From NCBI RefSeq assembly GCF_034424375.1, contig NZ_CP139965.1, positions 3,720,001 through 3,784,000 of the forward strand: a stretch of DNA of 64,000 bases. Direction: 5' to 3'. Each line of letters starts with the position of its first letter. Within the stretch, counting starts at the first letter, position 1. Positions 17,072-25,893 of the stretch are shown piece after piece. The DNA is from Paraburkholderia kururiensis (lineage in GTDB: Bacteria > Pseudomonadota > Gammaproteobacteria > Burkholderiales > Burkholderiaceae). The notes beneath the pieces are model-generated. The model saw nothing but the letters and a program-made list of their open reading frames with translations, searched no databases and had not been told where the DNA came from. The translations under genes were made by a program, and so were the position numbers.

Positions 17072-17866
17072 TCAGTCGTGATAGAGCGCCGAGCGTCCGC
17101 CGTCGATCGTGATACAGCTCGCGTTGATGAACGGCGCTTCATCGGACGCGAGAAAGACTGCGGTCATCGCCACTTCCTCGGGACGGCCGATGCGCTTCAT
17201 CGGCTGCAGATCGAGCGTGGCCTGGCGCGCCGCGGCTGGGTCCGGCTGGCTCGACCACCAGTCGTGCGTAAGCTGCGTTTCGATGTAGCCCGGCGCGATG
17301 GCGTTCACACGCACGTTGCGCGGCGCGTATTCGATGCCGAGCGCCTTCGTGAGGCCGATCACGCCGTGCTTCGCGACCGGGTACGGAAAGCAGCCCGGAA
17401 TGATCTTGAACGAATGCGTGGACGCGATGTTCACGATGGCGCCCGCGCCGCGCTCCACCATGCCCGGCAGCACCGCGCGGCAACCGTTCCAGACGCCGTC
17501 GAGGTCCACCGCGAAGCAGCGGCGCCAGTCGTCGTCGGTCATCGTGAGCGGGTCGCAGAACACGTTGATGCCGGCGTTGTTCACGAGCACGTCGAGCGGG
17601 CCGAAGGTGCGTTCGGCAGCGTCCACGGCGTCGCGCACCGATTGCGGCTGCGTGACGTCAGTGCGCACGGCGAGCACGCGCGGCGAGTCTTGCGTTTTGT
17701 CTTTCAGCGTGGCTTCGATCTGCTGCGCCGTGTTTTCGGCGGCATCGAGATCGAGTTCGGCCAGCACCACCGCCGCGCCTTCGCGCGCGAAGGCCGCCGC
17801 GATCGCGGCGCCGATGCCGCGACCGGCACCGGTAACCAGCGCGACCTTGCCGGCCAGCCGCTTCAT
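17072..17866 (-). CDS. SDR oxidoreductase, second sugar-type dehydrogenase of the cluster
   Basis: Short-chain dehydrogenase/reductase of 264 residues. It has the dinucleotide loop TGAGRGIG (12-19), NNAG at 96-99, and Ser149, Tyr162, Lys166 (YPVAK) as the catalytic set. The C-terminal WWSSQPDP and DLQPMKRIGRPEEVA segments occur in sugar and sugar-acid dehydrogenases. Its start overlaps the dgoA stop as ATGA, so it is coupled to the KDPGal aldolase. Two roles are possible: oxidising an aldose such as D-galactose or L-fucose at C1, or acting on a downstream keto-deoxy acid. It differs clearly from the XylB-like SDR of the same cluster. Confidence 0.82.
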   Translation of the reverse strand: MKRLAGKVALVTGAGRGIGAAIAAAFAREGAAVVLAELDLDAAENTAQQIEATLKDKTQDSPRVLAVRTDVTQPQSVRDAVDAAERTFGPLDVLVNNAGINVFCDPLTMTDDDWRRCFAVDLDGVWNGCRAVLPGMVERGAGAIVNIASTHSFKIIPGCFPYPVAKHGVIGLTKALGIEYAPRNVRVNAIAPGYIETQLTHDWWSSQPDPAAARQATLDLQPMKRIGRPEEVAMTAVFLASDEAPFINASCITIDGGRSALYHD

Positions 17867-18543
17867 TTGCGCATCCCCGCACGCGCCACGCGCAGTCCGT
17901 TGATGAAGGCCTTCGCATGCGACGCCGTGGTCGCCGCGCTCTGGCCCGGCTTGTAGAGCGCCGAGCCCAGACCGAATCCGTTCGCGCCGGCCGTGAGGAA
18001 CGGACCCATGTTGTCCGGCGTGATGCCGCCCACCGGCACGAGCGGCACCTGCGGCGCGATCACCGCGCGCCAGGCCTTCACGACCTGCATGCCGAGCTGC
18101 TCGGCGGGGAACATCTTGAGCACGTCCGCGCCGTTCTTGAGCGCGAGAAACGCCTCGGTGGGCGTGGCGACGCCGGGCGCGCACGCAAGGCCGTGCGCCT
18201 TCGCCGCGAGCACCACTTCGGGGTCGCTGTGCGGCATCACGATCAACTCGCCGCCTGCGGCCTTCACGTCCTTCACGAGCGTGGGCTGCAACACGGTGCC
18301 GGCGCCCACGATGGCATCGGCGGGCACGGCCTGGCGGATCGCCGCGATGCTCTCGAACGGCTGCGGCGAATTGAGCGGCACTTCGATGATGCGAAAGCCC
18401 GCCTCGTACAGCGCGCGGCCGTGATCGGCGGCGTCCGCGGGCGTCACGCCGCGCAGGATCGCGATGAGCGCACAGGTGTCGAACGCCGCGGCAAGTCCCG
18501 CGTGCGGCGCATACGGTGCTGGCAGGTTGAGATCGGTTGGCAT
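17863..18543 (-). CDS. dgoA: 2-dehydro-3-deoxy-6-phosphogalactonate aldolase
   Basis: Class I aldolase that splits KDPGal into pyruvate and glyceraldehyde 3-phosphate, the last step of the De Ley-Doudoroff galactose route. The product is 226 residues, a TIM barrel of the KDPG/KDPGal aldolase family. Landmarks are IAILRGVTP with Arg31, EVPLNSPQP with Glu54, GAGTVL, and VLKMFPAEQLG with the Schiff-base Lys143. The LNSP and KMFPAEQ forms fit KDPGal rather than KDPG enzymes. It overlaps the following SDR by ATGA. A 192-bp gap separates it from dgoK. Confidence 0.92.
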   Translation of the reverse strand: MPTDLNLPAPYAPHAGLAAAFDTCALIAILRGVTPADAADHGRALYEAGFRIIEVPLNSPQPFESIAAIRQAVPADAIVGAGTVLQPTLVKDVKAAGGELIVMPHSDPEVVLAAKAHGLACAPGVATPTEAFLALKNGADVLKMFPAEQLGMQVVKAWRAVIAPQVPLVPVGGITPDNMGPFLTAGANGFGLGSALYKPGQSAATTASHAKAFINGLRVARAGMRK

Positions 18544-18735
18544 GGCTCTTTCCTGTGTCGGTCTCTGCTGCGTCGAGAGGGGCGGCGCGGGTCGCGTTGC
18601 TGCTTTGTCGCTATTGCGTTGCCGTGCTTCGCTCTCGCTCGACGGTTGGTTTCGATTCGTTGCTGCGTGTTCTTCGCCTAGGTTCTTCGCCGGGTTCGCT
18701 GCCGGGTTTGTTGCCTTCGGCGCTGCGTTCTTGCG

Positions 18736-19851
18736 CTACGTCGCCCGCGTTTCGCGCTGTGCGGCTGAACCTTCCTGCGCCGGCGCACCCACCGTCGGCG
18801 TCACGAGTCCTGCCTGCACGGCGATGCGCCACAGCCCTCGCTCCGTCGCGTGCCGCACCAGTTGCGCGTTCGTGCAGCCGAACTGCGCGAGCGCGAGGCG
18901 ATAGCGCTCGCACAGCGCGTCGTTGCCGATCAGGCGCAGCGTGCGCCCCTCGAGCGGCGGCGGATCGTGCGCGAGCACGGCTTCCAGACCCGCGAGTTCG
19001 TGCCCGATCAACAAGCCCGAGAGATAGTCGGGCTGCTGCTGCGGCTCGAGCTGCGCCGTGAGACCCAGCGTGCGCGTGCTGAACACCGTGGCCAGCACGC
19101 CCGCATCGCCGTGTTCGCGGGCGACGGCCACGCCGCGCAGAAAGGCGCCGAGGTCGGGCTCGCCGGGCGACACCATGGTGCGGCCCAGAATGGTGTGCTC
19201 GCGTAGCGCCGCAAAAATCTCGCCGGTCATGAACGTGTAGAAGCGTTCGATACGCCCGTCGCGCACGATCGCCCACTTCGCGTGCGTGCCCGGCAGGCCG
19301 ATCAGCACGTTTGCCGCCGCGCTGTCCTCTGCGTCATGGGCGTCATGCCCACCGTCGTCGCCTTCGCCACCGAGCGCGCCGACGATCTGCGTTTCCTCGC
19401 CGCGCATCACATTGGGCAACTCGCCGCGCTCCAGCACGCCGGGCACGATCGCGAGCGTCGCGCCGCGCGCCGTCTTCACCCGCACGATGCCGGCGACGAG
19501 CGCGTCCGCGCTCGCGGGCGTATCCACATAAGGCGCCTGCACCCAACCCTGCGCGCTGCCCACCATGCCTGCGGCAATCACCGGCAGCGAAGGCGTCTGG
19601 TCCAGCCATTCGCCGCACACAGCGTCGAACGCCATGTCGAAGCCGCCTTCCGCGGCGGGACGCGGCAGATTCATGATGCCGGCCGGCGACCCGCGACTCG
19701 CCAGCACGCGGCCCGTCGCGTCGTAGAGATACGCGCGCAGCGCCGTGGTGCCCCAGTCGAGCGCGATGAGCGCGGCGGGGGCCGCCGCGGCGTTCGCGGC
19801 ACTGAAACCGGTGACGGCGGCAAGATCGCCGCCGGCCGTGGATTGACTCAT
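18736..19851 (-). CDS. dgoK: 2-dehydro-3-deoxygalactonokinase
   Basis: Phosphorylates 2-keto-3-deoxygalactonate to KDPGal with ATP. The 371-residue product starts with an Ala-rich tail (about 1-27) and then ALIALDWGTTALRAYLYDATGRVL, the phosphate-1 loop of the ASKHA sugar-kinase fold. DgoK-type motifs follow: VIAAGMVGSAQGWVQAPYV, VPGVLERGELPNVMRGEETQIVGAL, LIGLPGTHAKWAIV and FMTGEIFAALREHTILGRT. A short Asp/His/Gly-rich insert (about 163-174) interrupts the enzyme after the GAL strand. Its ATG overlaps the regulator's stop (ATGA). The C-terminal 25 residues are Ala/Thr-rich. Function is well supported by sequence and by the next gene, dgoA. Confidence 0.93.
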   Translation of the reverse strand: MSQSTAGGDLAAVTGFSAANAAAAPAALIALDWGTTALRAYLYDATGRVLASRGSPAGIMNLPRPAAEGGFDMAFDAVCGEWLDQTPSLPVIAAGMVGSAQGWVQAPYVDTPASADALVAGIVRVKTARGATLAIVPGVLERGELPNVMRGEETQIVGALGGEGDDGGHDAHDAEDSAAANVLIGLPGTHAKWAIVRDGRIERFYTFMTGEIFAALREHTILGRTMVSPGEPDLGAFLRGVAVAREHGDAGVLATVFSTRTLGLTAQLEPQQQPDYLSGLLIGHELAGLEAVLAHDPPPLEGRTLRLIGNDALCERYRLALAQFGCTNAQLVRHATERGLWRIAVQAGLVTPTVGAPAQEGSAAQRETRAT

Positions 19852-20819
19852 CGTTTGATCCTGCGTGCGGCCGGCTGCGGAGCGCGCCAGCCGAGTTCTT
19901 CCGAGATCGCGCGCGCTTCGCGCTGCACGATCGGCACCAGTTCGTCCATGCGTTCGAGCGACATGTACGGAATCGTGCTCGCCACCGAAAGCGCCGCGAC
20001 GATGGCGCCCGACGCGTCGCGCACGGGCGCGGCGACGCAGCGAATGGAGGCTTCGTTCTCTTCGAGGTCGAACGTGTAGCCGCCCGCGGCGTAACCGGTC
20101 ATGCGTTCGAGAAACGTGTCGAGGTCCGGGCGATGGTCCGGCTTGAAGCTCACGCCCGCGAGCGCGCGGCGCGACGCGTCGTGCAGCTTGCGCCAGACGT
20201 CGGGCGCGAGATCGAGCATCAGCGCCTTGCCGATTCCCGTGGACGCGAGCGGCATGCGATGCCCCACGCGCGAGCGCATTTCGAGACCGCGCTGGCCGGG
20301 AATCTTGTCGATGTAGAGCACGTCGTCGCCGTCGCGCACGCCGAGGTGAATCGTATCGAGCGAGTAATCGGCCAGCGCCTGCAGATGCGGACGCGCCACC
20401 GCCGTGAGCGGCATCTGTTCGAGCGCGATGGTGCCCAGTTCGATGAGCTTCGGCCCGAGCAGGTAGCCGCCCTGCACCTGGCGCAGGTAGCGCGCCTGCA
20501 CGAGGCTGCTCACGAGGCGGTGCGTGGTGCTGCGCGTCGTGCCGAGCGCCGCGCCGAACGAGCGCAGGTCGCGCACGCCGGCCGCGGCGGCTTCGAGAAT
20601 CGCGAGGCCGCGCAGAAGCGTCTGCGTGCCGGCCTGCTGCTGCGCGAGGTCGAGCGGCGAGCCGGGCAAACCGATTTCGTCGGCGGGCTGCGCGGGCGTC
20701 TGCGCAGTCGCACGGGCACCCGGCTTCGTCGCGGCGCCGTTCGCGGCGCGCGATGCGCGCCCGGTGTGGTCGGGCTGAGGTGTGATGGGGTTGGGCGGAG
20801 ACATCAGTTTGTTGTCCAT
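19848..20819 (-). CDS. IclR-family transcriptional regulator of the aldose cluster
   Basis: A 323-residue regulator. Residues 1-62 are low complexity (Ala/Pro/Thr). A winged helix-turn-helix spans about 66-125 (TLLRGLAILEAAAAGVRDLRSFGAALGTT, then TTHRLVSSLVQARYLRQ). The IclR effector domain covers about 130-310, with LGVRDGDDVLYIDKIPGQRG, HRMPLASTGIGKALM and ASIRCVAAPVRDASGAIVAALSV. It is the first gene of the block and overlaps dgoK by ATGA, so it probably controls its own operon in response to a sugar acid. Its ligand is unknown. Confidence 0.92.
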   Translation of the reverse strand: MDNKLMSPPNPITPQPDHTGRASRAANGAATKPGARATAQTPAQPADEIGLPGSPLDLAQQQAGTQTLLRGLAILEAAAAGVRDLRSFGAALGTTRSTTHRLVSSLVQARYLRQVQGGYLLGPKLIELGTIALEQMPLTAVARPHLQALADYSLDTIHLGVRDGDDVLYIDKIPGQRGLEMRSRVGHRMPLASTGIGKALMLDLAPDVWRKLHDASRRALAGVSFKPDHRPDLDTFLERMTGYAAGGYTFDLEENEASIRCVAAPVRDASGAIVAALSVASTIPYMSLERMDELVPIVQREARAISEELGWRAPQPAARRIKR

Positions 20820-21338
20820 GGCGATCGCAACCGGAAGGGCCGTTCGTGCGTTAGCGGGCGCAATGGCCCGGAGAGCGAAACAGTGTGCGGATGACGGTGG
20901 TTCCGTCGGGCGGCAAGACGTGCGCCGCGTGCGTCGCGGGAATGGACATGGCTGACTTGTCTCCGATTTCGTGCCGGCTCGCGGGGCAATGCGCGGCCGA
21001 CCGTTTCTTTCTTGCTGTGGGCGCTGGGCATCGCGTGCCCGGTGTGTGGCGCATTGTAGGGCGGAACGTTTTGAATCTCCAATATATGAGTTTGACGCTC
21101 ACATAATGGGATTCTCAGCTCCAGACATGACGAAGCGAGAAATCGCGAGGGGAACGGAGGTGGGCACGAAAGGGAATGGCGCGCGTGCGAGGCGACGATT
21201 GCGCCAGCGCGGGCCGTGAACGAGGCGACTGGAGACGAACGCGGCGGCAGCATCGACGACGAGCCTCGCAAAAACGCGCGGGCGCTCGCAGGTGCTGTAA
21301 AGCCGTCCGCTACATGGCGCGGCCCTGCGCCGCGGCTG
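20820..21338. other. Gene-free stretch upstream of the IclR regulator
   Basis: About 520 bp between the regulator's start and the mtgA stop. The AT-rich core at 21060-21110, in otherwise GC-rich DNA, is the best promoter/operator region for the aldose operon. It contains CTCCAATATATGAG (21077-21090), an imperfect 14-bp palindrome with perfect 3-bp ends, and TATATT on the minus strand. No canonical -35/-10 pair could be fixed. The remainder (about 21120-21338) shows nothing convincing. Confidence 0.35.
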
Positions 21339-22079
21339 CTACTGCGGCAACTCCGCCACACCCATGCGCCGCGCGATCACGGCGGCACGCTGCGAAAGCC
21401 AGGGCGCGTTGCGATGCTCGTCGAAGTACCGCGGGCGCGGCAGCATGACGGCGAGCCGCGCGGCCTGCCACGCAGTCAGCTTCGCCGCCGACGTGCGGTA
21501 GTAGTGCTGCGCCGCGGCCTGCGCACCGTACACGCCATCGCCCCACTCCACCGAGTTCAGGTAGATCTCGAAGATGCGCTGCTTGTCCATCAGCGTTTCG
21601 AGCATCCACGTGATGATCAGCTCCTGCCCTTTGCGCAGGTAGCTCTTGTCGCGCGAGAGGAACAGGTTGCGCGCGAGTTGCTGGGTAATGGTCGACCCGC
21701 CCGCCACGATGCGACCGCGCGACTTGTTCTTTTCCCAGGCTTGCAGGATGGCGTCGGTTTCGTAGCCGTTGTTGCTGACGAACCTGGCGTCCTCGGAGGC
21801 GATGATGGCGCGCTTCAGGTTGCGCGAGATCTGCTCGTAAGGCACCCACGTGTGCTGGATCGACGCGTCGGCGCGCCCGCCTCGCTCGTTCGAAAGCCGC
21901 CACGCGTCGGAGCGCATGAACGCTGTCGATTGCGGATTCACGACGTTCCACACGGCGATCTGCGCGAAGTAGTAAAGCTGCGTGGCAAGCCACGCGCAGG
22001 CGAACACGGAGAAGCCGTAGAACGCCCATCGGGCGAGGCCCGGACGGCGCGTGCGCCGGGCGGCAGCGGTGAGCGACAT
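21339..22079 (-). CDS. mtgA: Monofunctional biosynthetic peptidoglycan transglycosylase
   Basis: GT51 glycosyltransferase that polymerises lipid II into glycan strands at the periplasmic face of the inner membrane. With the ATG at 22079 the product is 246 residues. One N-terminal transmembrane segment lies at about 17-40. The GT51 motifs are AIIASEDARF with catalytic Glu96, GGSTITQQLARNLFL (127-141), and KGQELIITWMLETLMDKQRIFEIYLNSVEWG. There is no transpeptidase domain. The next gene upstream, aroE, ends 20 bp away; a longer start inside aroE would add an arginine-rich stretch and is not favoured. The aroE-mtgA pairing is seen in other Burkholderiales. Confidence 0.95.
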   Translation of the reverse strand: MSLTAAARRTRRPGLARWAFYGFSVFACAWLATQLYYFAQIAVWNVVNPQSTAFMRSDAWRLSNERGGRADASIQHTWVPYEQISRNLKRAIIASEDARFVSNNGYETDAILQAWEKNKSRGRIVAGGSTITQQLARNLFLSRDKSYLRKGQELIITWMLETLMDKQRIFEIYLNSVEWGDGVYGAQAAAQHYYRTSAAKLTAWQAARLAVMLPRPRYFDEHRNAPWLSQRAAVIARRMGVAELPQ

Positions 22080-22099
22080 CGCCACGGCGGACTCGCGCG

Positions 22100-22981
22100 T
22101 CAGGCCTTCTGCGCCGCGCGCAGTCCGGCCAGCAGTGCGCGCAGTTCGGCGAGCACGGGCGCGCCGTCGGGCCGCACGCCGCGCCACACGTAGAACGATT
22201 CGGCGGCCTGCTCGACGAGCATGCCGAGACCGTCCGCGCTGCGCGCGCCCAGCGACTGCGCGTGGCGCATGAAGACCGTGGGCTCGGCGGCGTACATCAT
22301 GTCGTAGGCGAGCGTGGCGGCGCCGAACGCGCGGTCGTCGCAGTCGGGCAATGCGGCGTCGAGGCTGCCCGCCGTCGCGTTGACGATCACGTCGTACGGG
22401 TACGGGTCGACGGCGTCCGGGCCGCCGCCCGTCAGCGTGCAGCCCGCTTCATAGGCCGCGGCGGCGAACTGCGCGACGAGCCCTTCGGCCTTCGACGCCG
22501 TGCGGTTCACGATAGCGAGGCAGCGCGGGCCGCGTTCGAGCAACGGCAGCACGACGCCGCGCGCCGCGCCGCCTGCGCCGAGCAGCAGCACGCGCGCGCC
22601 CTTCAGCGTCACGCCGAGATTCGTTTCGATGTCGCGCACGAGGCCGACACCGTCCGTGTTGTCGCCGTAGATGCCGTCGGCATCGAAGCGCAGCGTGTTG
22701 ACCGCGCCGGCCGCCGCGGCGCGCGCCGAATGCGTGTCGGCCAGCGCATACGCTTCGAGCTTGAACGGTACGGTGACGTTGAGCCCGCGGCCGCCGGACG
22801 CCATGAATGCGCGCACGGTCTCGACGAAGCCGTCGAGCGGCGCGAGCAGCCGGTCGTATTCGACGGCCTCGCCGGTCTGCGCCGCAAAGCGCGCGTGAAT
22901 GAACGGCGACTTGCTGTGCGCAACCGGATTGCCGATCACGGCATAACGGTCCGCTTGCGTCTGCACTTGCGGCGCGCTCAT
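22100..22981 (-). CDS. aroE: Shikimate dehydrogenase
   Basis: Reduces 3-dehydroshikimate to shikimate with NADPH in aromatic amino-acid synthesis. The product is 293 residues. It shows YAVIGNPVAHSKSPFIH at the N-terminus (substrate serines), GLNVTVPFKLEA with catalytic Lys74, GDNTDGVGL with Asp110, the NADP loop LLGAGGAARG (about 133-142) followed by NRT, and the C-terminal YDMMYAAEPT and DGLGMLVEQAAESF. The start overlaps the stop of the RNase II-like gene as ATGA, so expression is coupled to it. Confidence 0.96.
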   Translation of the reverse strand: MSAPQVQTQADRYAVIGNPVAHSKSPFIHARFAAQTGEAVEYDRLLAPLDGFVETVRAFMASGGRGLNVTVPFKLEAYALADTHSARAAAAGAVNTLRFDADGIYGDNTDGVGLVRDIETNLGVTLKGARVLLLGAGGAARGVVLPLLERGPRCLAIVNRTASKAEGLVAQFAAAAYEAGCTLTGGGPDAVDPYPYDVIVNATAGSLDAALPDCDDRAFGAATLAYDMMYAAEPTVFMRHAQSLGARSADGLGMLVEQAAESFYVWRGVRPDGAPVLAELRALLAGLRAAQKA

Positions 22982-25125
22982 CGGCTCTGTTCCTCTGCGT
23001 GGTGGCGGCTTCCGTCGGCCGCATCGTCGGCGGGATTTTCAGAGCCGGGCGCTTCGCCGCGCGCGTTCGACCCGGCTTCGGCCGGTTCACCCTCAGCGCC
23101 CTCAGCACCCTCAGCTTCGGCCAGCGCTTCGGCCTCGCTTTCGGCGGACTCGTCGGCGGCGTCGATCAGCTCTTCGTCTTCGCTCTCCTCTTCCGCTTCG
23201 GCTTCCGCGCCGCTCGTCACCGTCGGGGCGTCGAGCACGCGCAGCATGCGCACCGAGGCCTCGATCGTGAGTTCGTCGATCGACATCACTTCCAGCAGCA
23301 GGCGCGTGCCGCGCGCGTGCACGCCGAGCGCGGGCACGTGCAGCAGCAGCGGGATTTCTTCGAGGCGCACGAGGTCGCCCTTCACGACCGCCGCCACCAC
23401 CTCGCGGCGGTTTTCCTGCATGAGCCAGCGCAGGCACCAGAAGTACTCCATGCGGCGCTGGTGGTCGGCGTAGGCCGTATAGGTTTCGTCGAAGCCCTGC
23501 ACGACGGCGAACAGATCCGCGTCTTTAGGTTTGAAGGGCGCCGCGAGCTTCGCGGTCACGCCGTGCTGCACGCACGCGAGCAGTTGCCACTGGTTCACGA
23601 GGTCCACGTAGCGGCGCAGCGGCGAGGTGCTCCACGCGTATTGCGCCACGCCCAGGCCCTCGTGCGGCGCGGCGGTGGTCTGCATGCGAGTGCGCTTGGG
23701 GCCGGTGGGTGCGCCGAACGCACGCTGCGAGCGGTAGATGCCCGGCACGCCGTGATCGTGCAGGAAGGCGCCCCAGGTCGAGTTCGCGAGAATCGCGAGT
23801 TCCGCCACGATCAGATCGAGCGGCGAGCCGCGGCGGCGCGGCGTGATGGTGATGCGCTCGCCGTCCACGTAGAAGTTGTAGTCGGTGTTGCGCTGCACCT
23901 CGCGCTTGAGGCCGTAGCTCGCGCGCATCTGCTGGCGCTTTTCGAAGAGCGCCTGGGCGAACGGCCAGAGCACGGCGATGTCGTCCTTGTGCGGATAGTC
24001 GCCGGTGCCCGCCGCGAGCGCTTCCTCGGTGACGTGTTCGTCGAGCGTGTTGTGCCGCAGGTTGTGCTTCACGAACACGCGCTCGGCGCGCGTTTCGGTC
24101 GCCACGATCTCCTGCGTTTCGCGGTTCACGATGATGTAGAGCGACAGCGCGGGCCGCAGGCCGCCTTCCTTCAGCGTGAAGGCATCGACGAACTCATCGG
24201 GCAGCATGGTGATCTTGTCGCCCGGCATGTAGACCGTCGAAAGACGGTTGCGCGCAATCGTATCGACAGGGTCGCCCCGGCTGATGCCGAGCGCCGGTGC
24301 CGCGATGTGCACGCCGATGCGCACGCGGCTGTCGGCCAGATGCTCGACGGAAAACGCGTCGTCGATTTCGGTGGTCGTCACGTCGTCGATCGAGAAGGCT
24401 TGCACCAGCGCTTCGGGCAGATCGTCGGGAAGCGGGTTCACGATGACGGGCGGAAAGCCGGTGCCATGCGGGAAAAATTCAGCGAGAAAGCGCGCCTCGT
24501 GCAGCGCGCGCGCCGACGGAATGCCGCCGCACTCGAGCATGAGCCGCGGCATCGAAATGCCGCGCGCCGCCGCGGCGGCTTCGAGCGCCTTGTACTCGAT
24601 GGAGTTCTTGTCGGGCCGCGTGAGGAAACTGAGCGCGCGGCCCTGGAACGCCTCGGGCAAGCGGCCCGCCTTCAGTTCCTCTTCGTACTGCGCCTGGACG
24701 AGCGCCTGCTGGCGCTTGCGCTCCAGCGAGGCGAGCGCCATCTTGAGCTGCTCCTCGGGCGCACGCTGGTACTGGCCGCGGCCCTTGCGGCGGAAATAGA
24801 CCGGCGCGCCGTGCAGGCGCAGCACGAGCGCCGCGCGCTCCACGGGGCCATAACTTTCGCCGAAGTACTCGCTCGCTAGCGTGGAGAACGCGAACTCCTC
24901 CTGCGGCGCGCATTCCCACAGAAAGTCGAGGTCGATCTGCTGCGCGGCGGCGTCGGCCTGCTCCATGAGTTCGGCCGCGGCAGGCTTTTCGAACTCGATC
25001 AGCACGTCTTTCGCCCGCACCTTCGCGCGCCGGCCGCCCGGCAGCTCGACCTGAAATGCGTCACCCTGGCGCGACAGCACGCTGCCGGCCTTGAAACTGC
25101 CCGATTCCTCGAAGAAAACGTTCAC
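22978..25125 (-). CDS. RNase II-like (RNB domain) exoribonuclease with acidic tail
   Basis: Predicted 3'-5' exoribonuclease. The 715-residue product has a short N-terminal beta domain, an RNB domain at about 240-580, and a likely S1-type end near 590-640. The metal site is SIDDVTTTEIDDAF (246-258): Asp247, Asp255 and Asp256 are in place while Glu253 stands where RNase II of E. coli has Asp207; the 'TTEIDD' form also occurs in cyanobacterial and plastid RNB enzymes. The last ~75 residues are very rich in Glu, Ala and Ser and look disordered. The short N-terminus lacks a full pair of cold-shock domains, so it is not RNase R. It is coupled to aroE by an ATGA overlap. Confidence 0.88.
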   Translation of the reverse strand: MNVFFEESGSFKAGSVLSRQGDAFQVELPGGRRAKVRAKDVLIEFEKPAAAELMEQADAAAQQIDLDFLWECAPQEEFAFSTLASEYFGESYGPVERAALVLRLHGAPVYFRRKGRGQYQRAPEEQLKMALASLERKRQQALVQAQYEEELKAGRLPEAFQGRALSFLTRPDKNSIEYKALEAAAAARGISMPRLMLECGGIPSARALHEARFLAEFFPHGTGFPPVIVNPLPDDLPEALVQAFSIDDVTTTEIDDAFSVEHLADSRVRIGVHIAAPALGISRGDPVDTIARNRLSTVYMPGDKITMLPDEFVDAFTLKEGGLRPALSLYIIVNRETQEIVATETRAERVFVKHNLRHNTLDEHVTEEALAAGTGDYPHKDDIAVLWPFAQALFEKRQQMRASYGLKREVQRNTDYNFYVDGERITITPRRRGSPLDLIVAELAILANSTWGAFLHDHGVPGIYRSQRAFGAPTGPKRTRMQTTAAPHEGLGVAQYAWSTSPLRRYVDLVNQWQLLACVQHGVTAKLAAPFKPKDADLFAVVQGFDETYTAYADHQRRMEYFWCLRWLMQENRREVVAAVVKGDLVRLEEIPLLLHVPALGVHARGTRLLLEVMSIDELTIEASVRMLRVLDAPTVTSGAEAEAEEESEDEELIDAADESAESEAEALAEAEGAEGAEGEPAEAGSNARGEAPGSENPADDAADGSRHHAEEQSR

Positions 25126-25287
25126 TCAGTACTCTCGTTCAGACTTGCTGCGCGCCTTGCGTGCCGTGCGTGCCCCATTGCAGGCGCAAGACGCGTGTTC
25201 GTTCCGGATAAGGTGCGCGGTTCGTTGCGGCCAGACCGCCCACCCGTTTTCGTGTTGCTGGGGTCGCTTCGCTCGCGTTCGTGTCGC

Positions 25288-25893
25288 TCAGGCGACGGCG
25301 GGCGGGACCGCAGACGCCACATCGCAGAACGCGATGACGTCGTCCACGTAGCTCGCGAATTCGCTGATGGCGTGATCGCTGCCGTCAATCAGCTTCGTGC
25401 GCGCGCCCGGGTAGTGCGCGAGCATCTCGCGATAGTCGAGCACTTCGTCGCCCGTCGCGGCTAACAAATAATAGCGTTCGGGCCGCGTAACCGATGCGAC
25501 GGCCAGCGTCCGCAATTCGTCGAGATGCCGGGGCTCCACGACGATGGAGCCGCCGCCGTGCCACAACGGCTGCTCGCCGAGATACTGGCTCAGGTCGCGC
25601 TGCGGCACGACCGCCGGATTCAGCAGCGCGGCCGGCCAGCCGTGCTTTTCGGCCAGATGCGTCGCAAAGTAGCCGCCCAGCGAGCTGCCCACCAGCGCCA
25701 CGTGCGTGTCGCCGGTCGCGGCGCGCCGCTGCTCCACTTCGCGCTCCACCAGCGCAACCGCGTCGAGCGGCGAGACAGGCAGCATCGGACAGCACCATTC
25801 TTCAGCGCGCCCCCTCTCTTCGAGGCGCGCGGCAAGCAGCCGCGCCTTGAACGAGGCCGGCGACGAGCGAAAGCCGTGCAGGTAGACGATCAC
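25288..25893 (-). CDS. YqiA-type alpha/beta-hydrolase (GTG start)
   Basis: Small esterase of the YqiA/UPF0227 family, 201 residues. It begins IVYLHGFRSSPASFKA, the family hallmark. The nucleophile is Ser71 in VGSSLGGYFA; an aspartate in ATGDEVLDY and a histidine in DGSDHAI complete a plausible triad. The GTG at 25893 overlaps the mpl stop as GTGA, so the genes are translationally coupled. No ATG is available without running far into mpl in the wrong frame. The physiological substrate is unknown. Confidence 0.87.
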   Translation of the reverse strand: MIVYLHGFRSSPASFKARLLAARLEERGRAEEWCCPMLPVSPLDAVALVEREVEQRRAATGDTHVALVGSSLGGYFATHLAEKHGWPAALLNPAVVPQRDLSQYLGEQPLWHGGGSIVVEPRHLDELRTLAVASVTRPERYYLLAATGDEVLDYREMLAHYPGARTKLIDGSDHAISEFASYVDDVIAFCDVASAVPPAVA

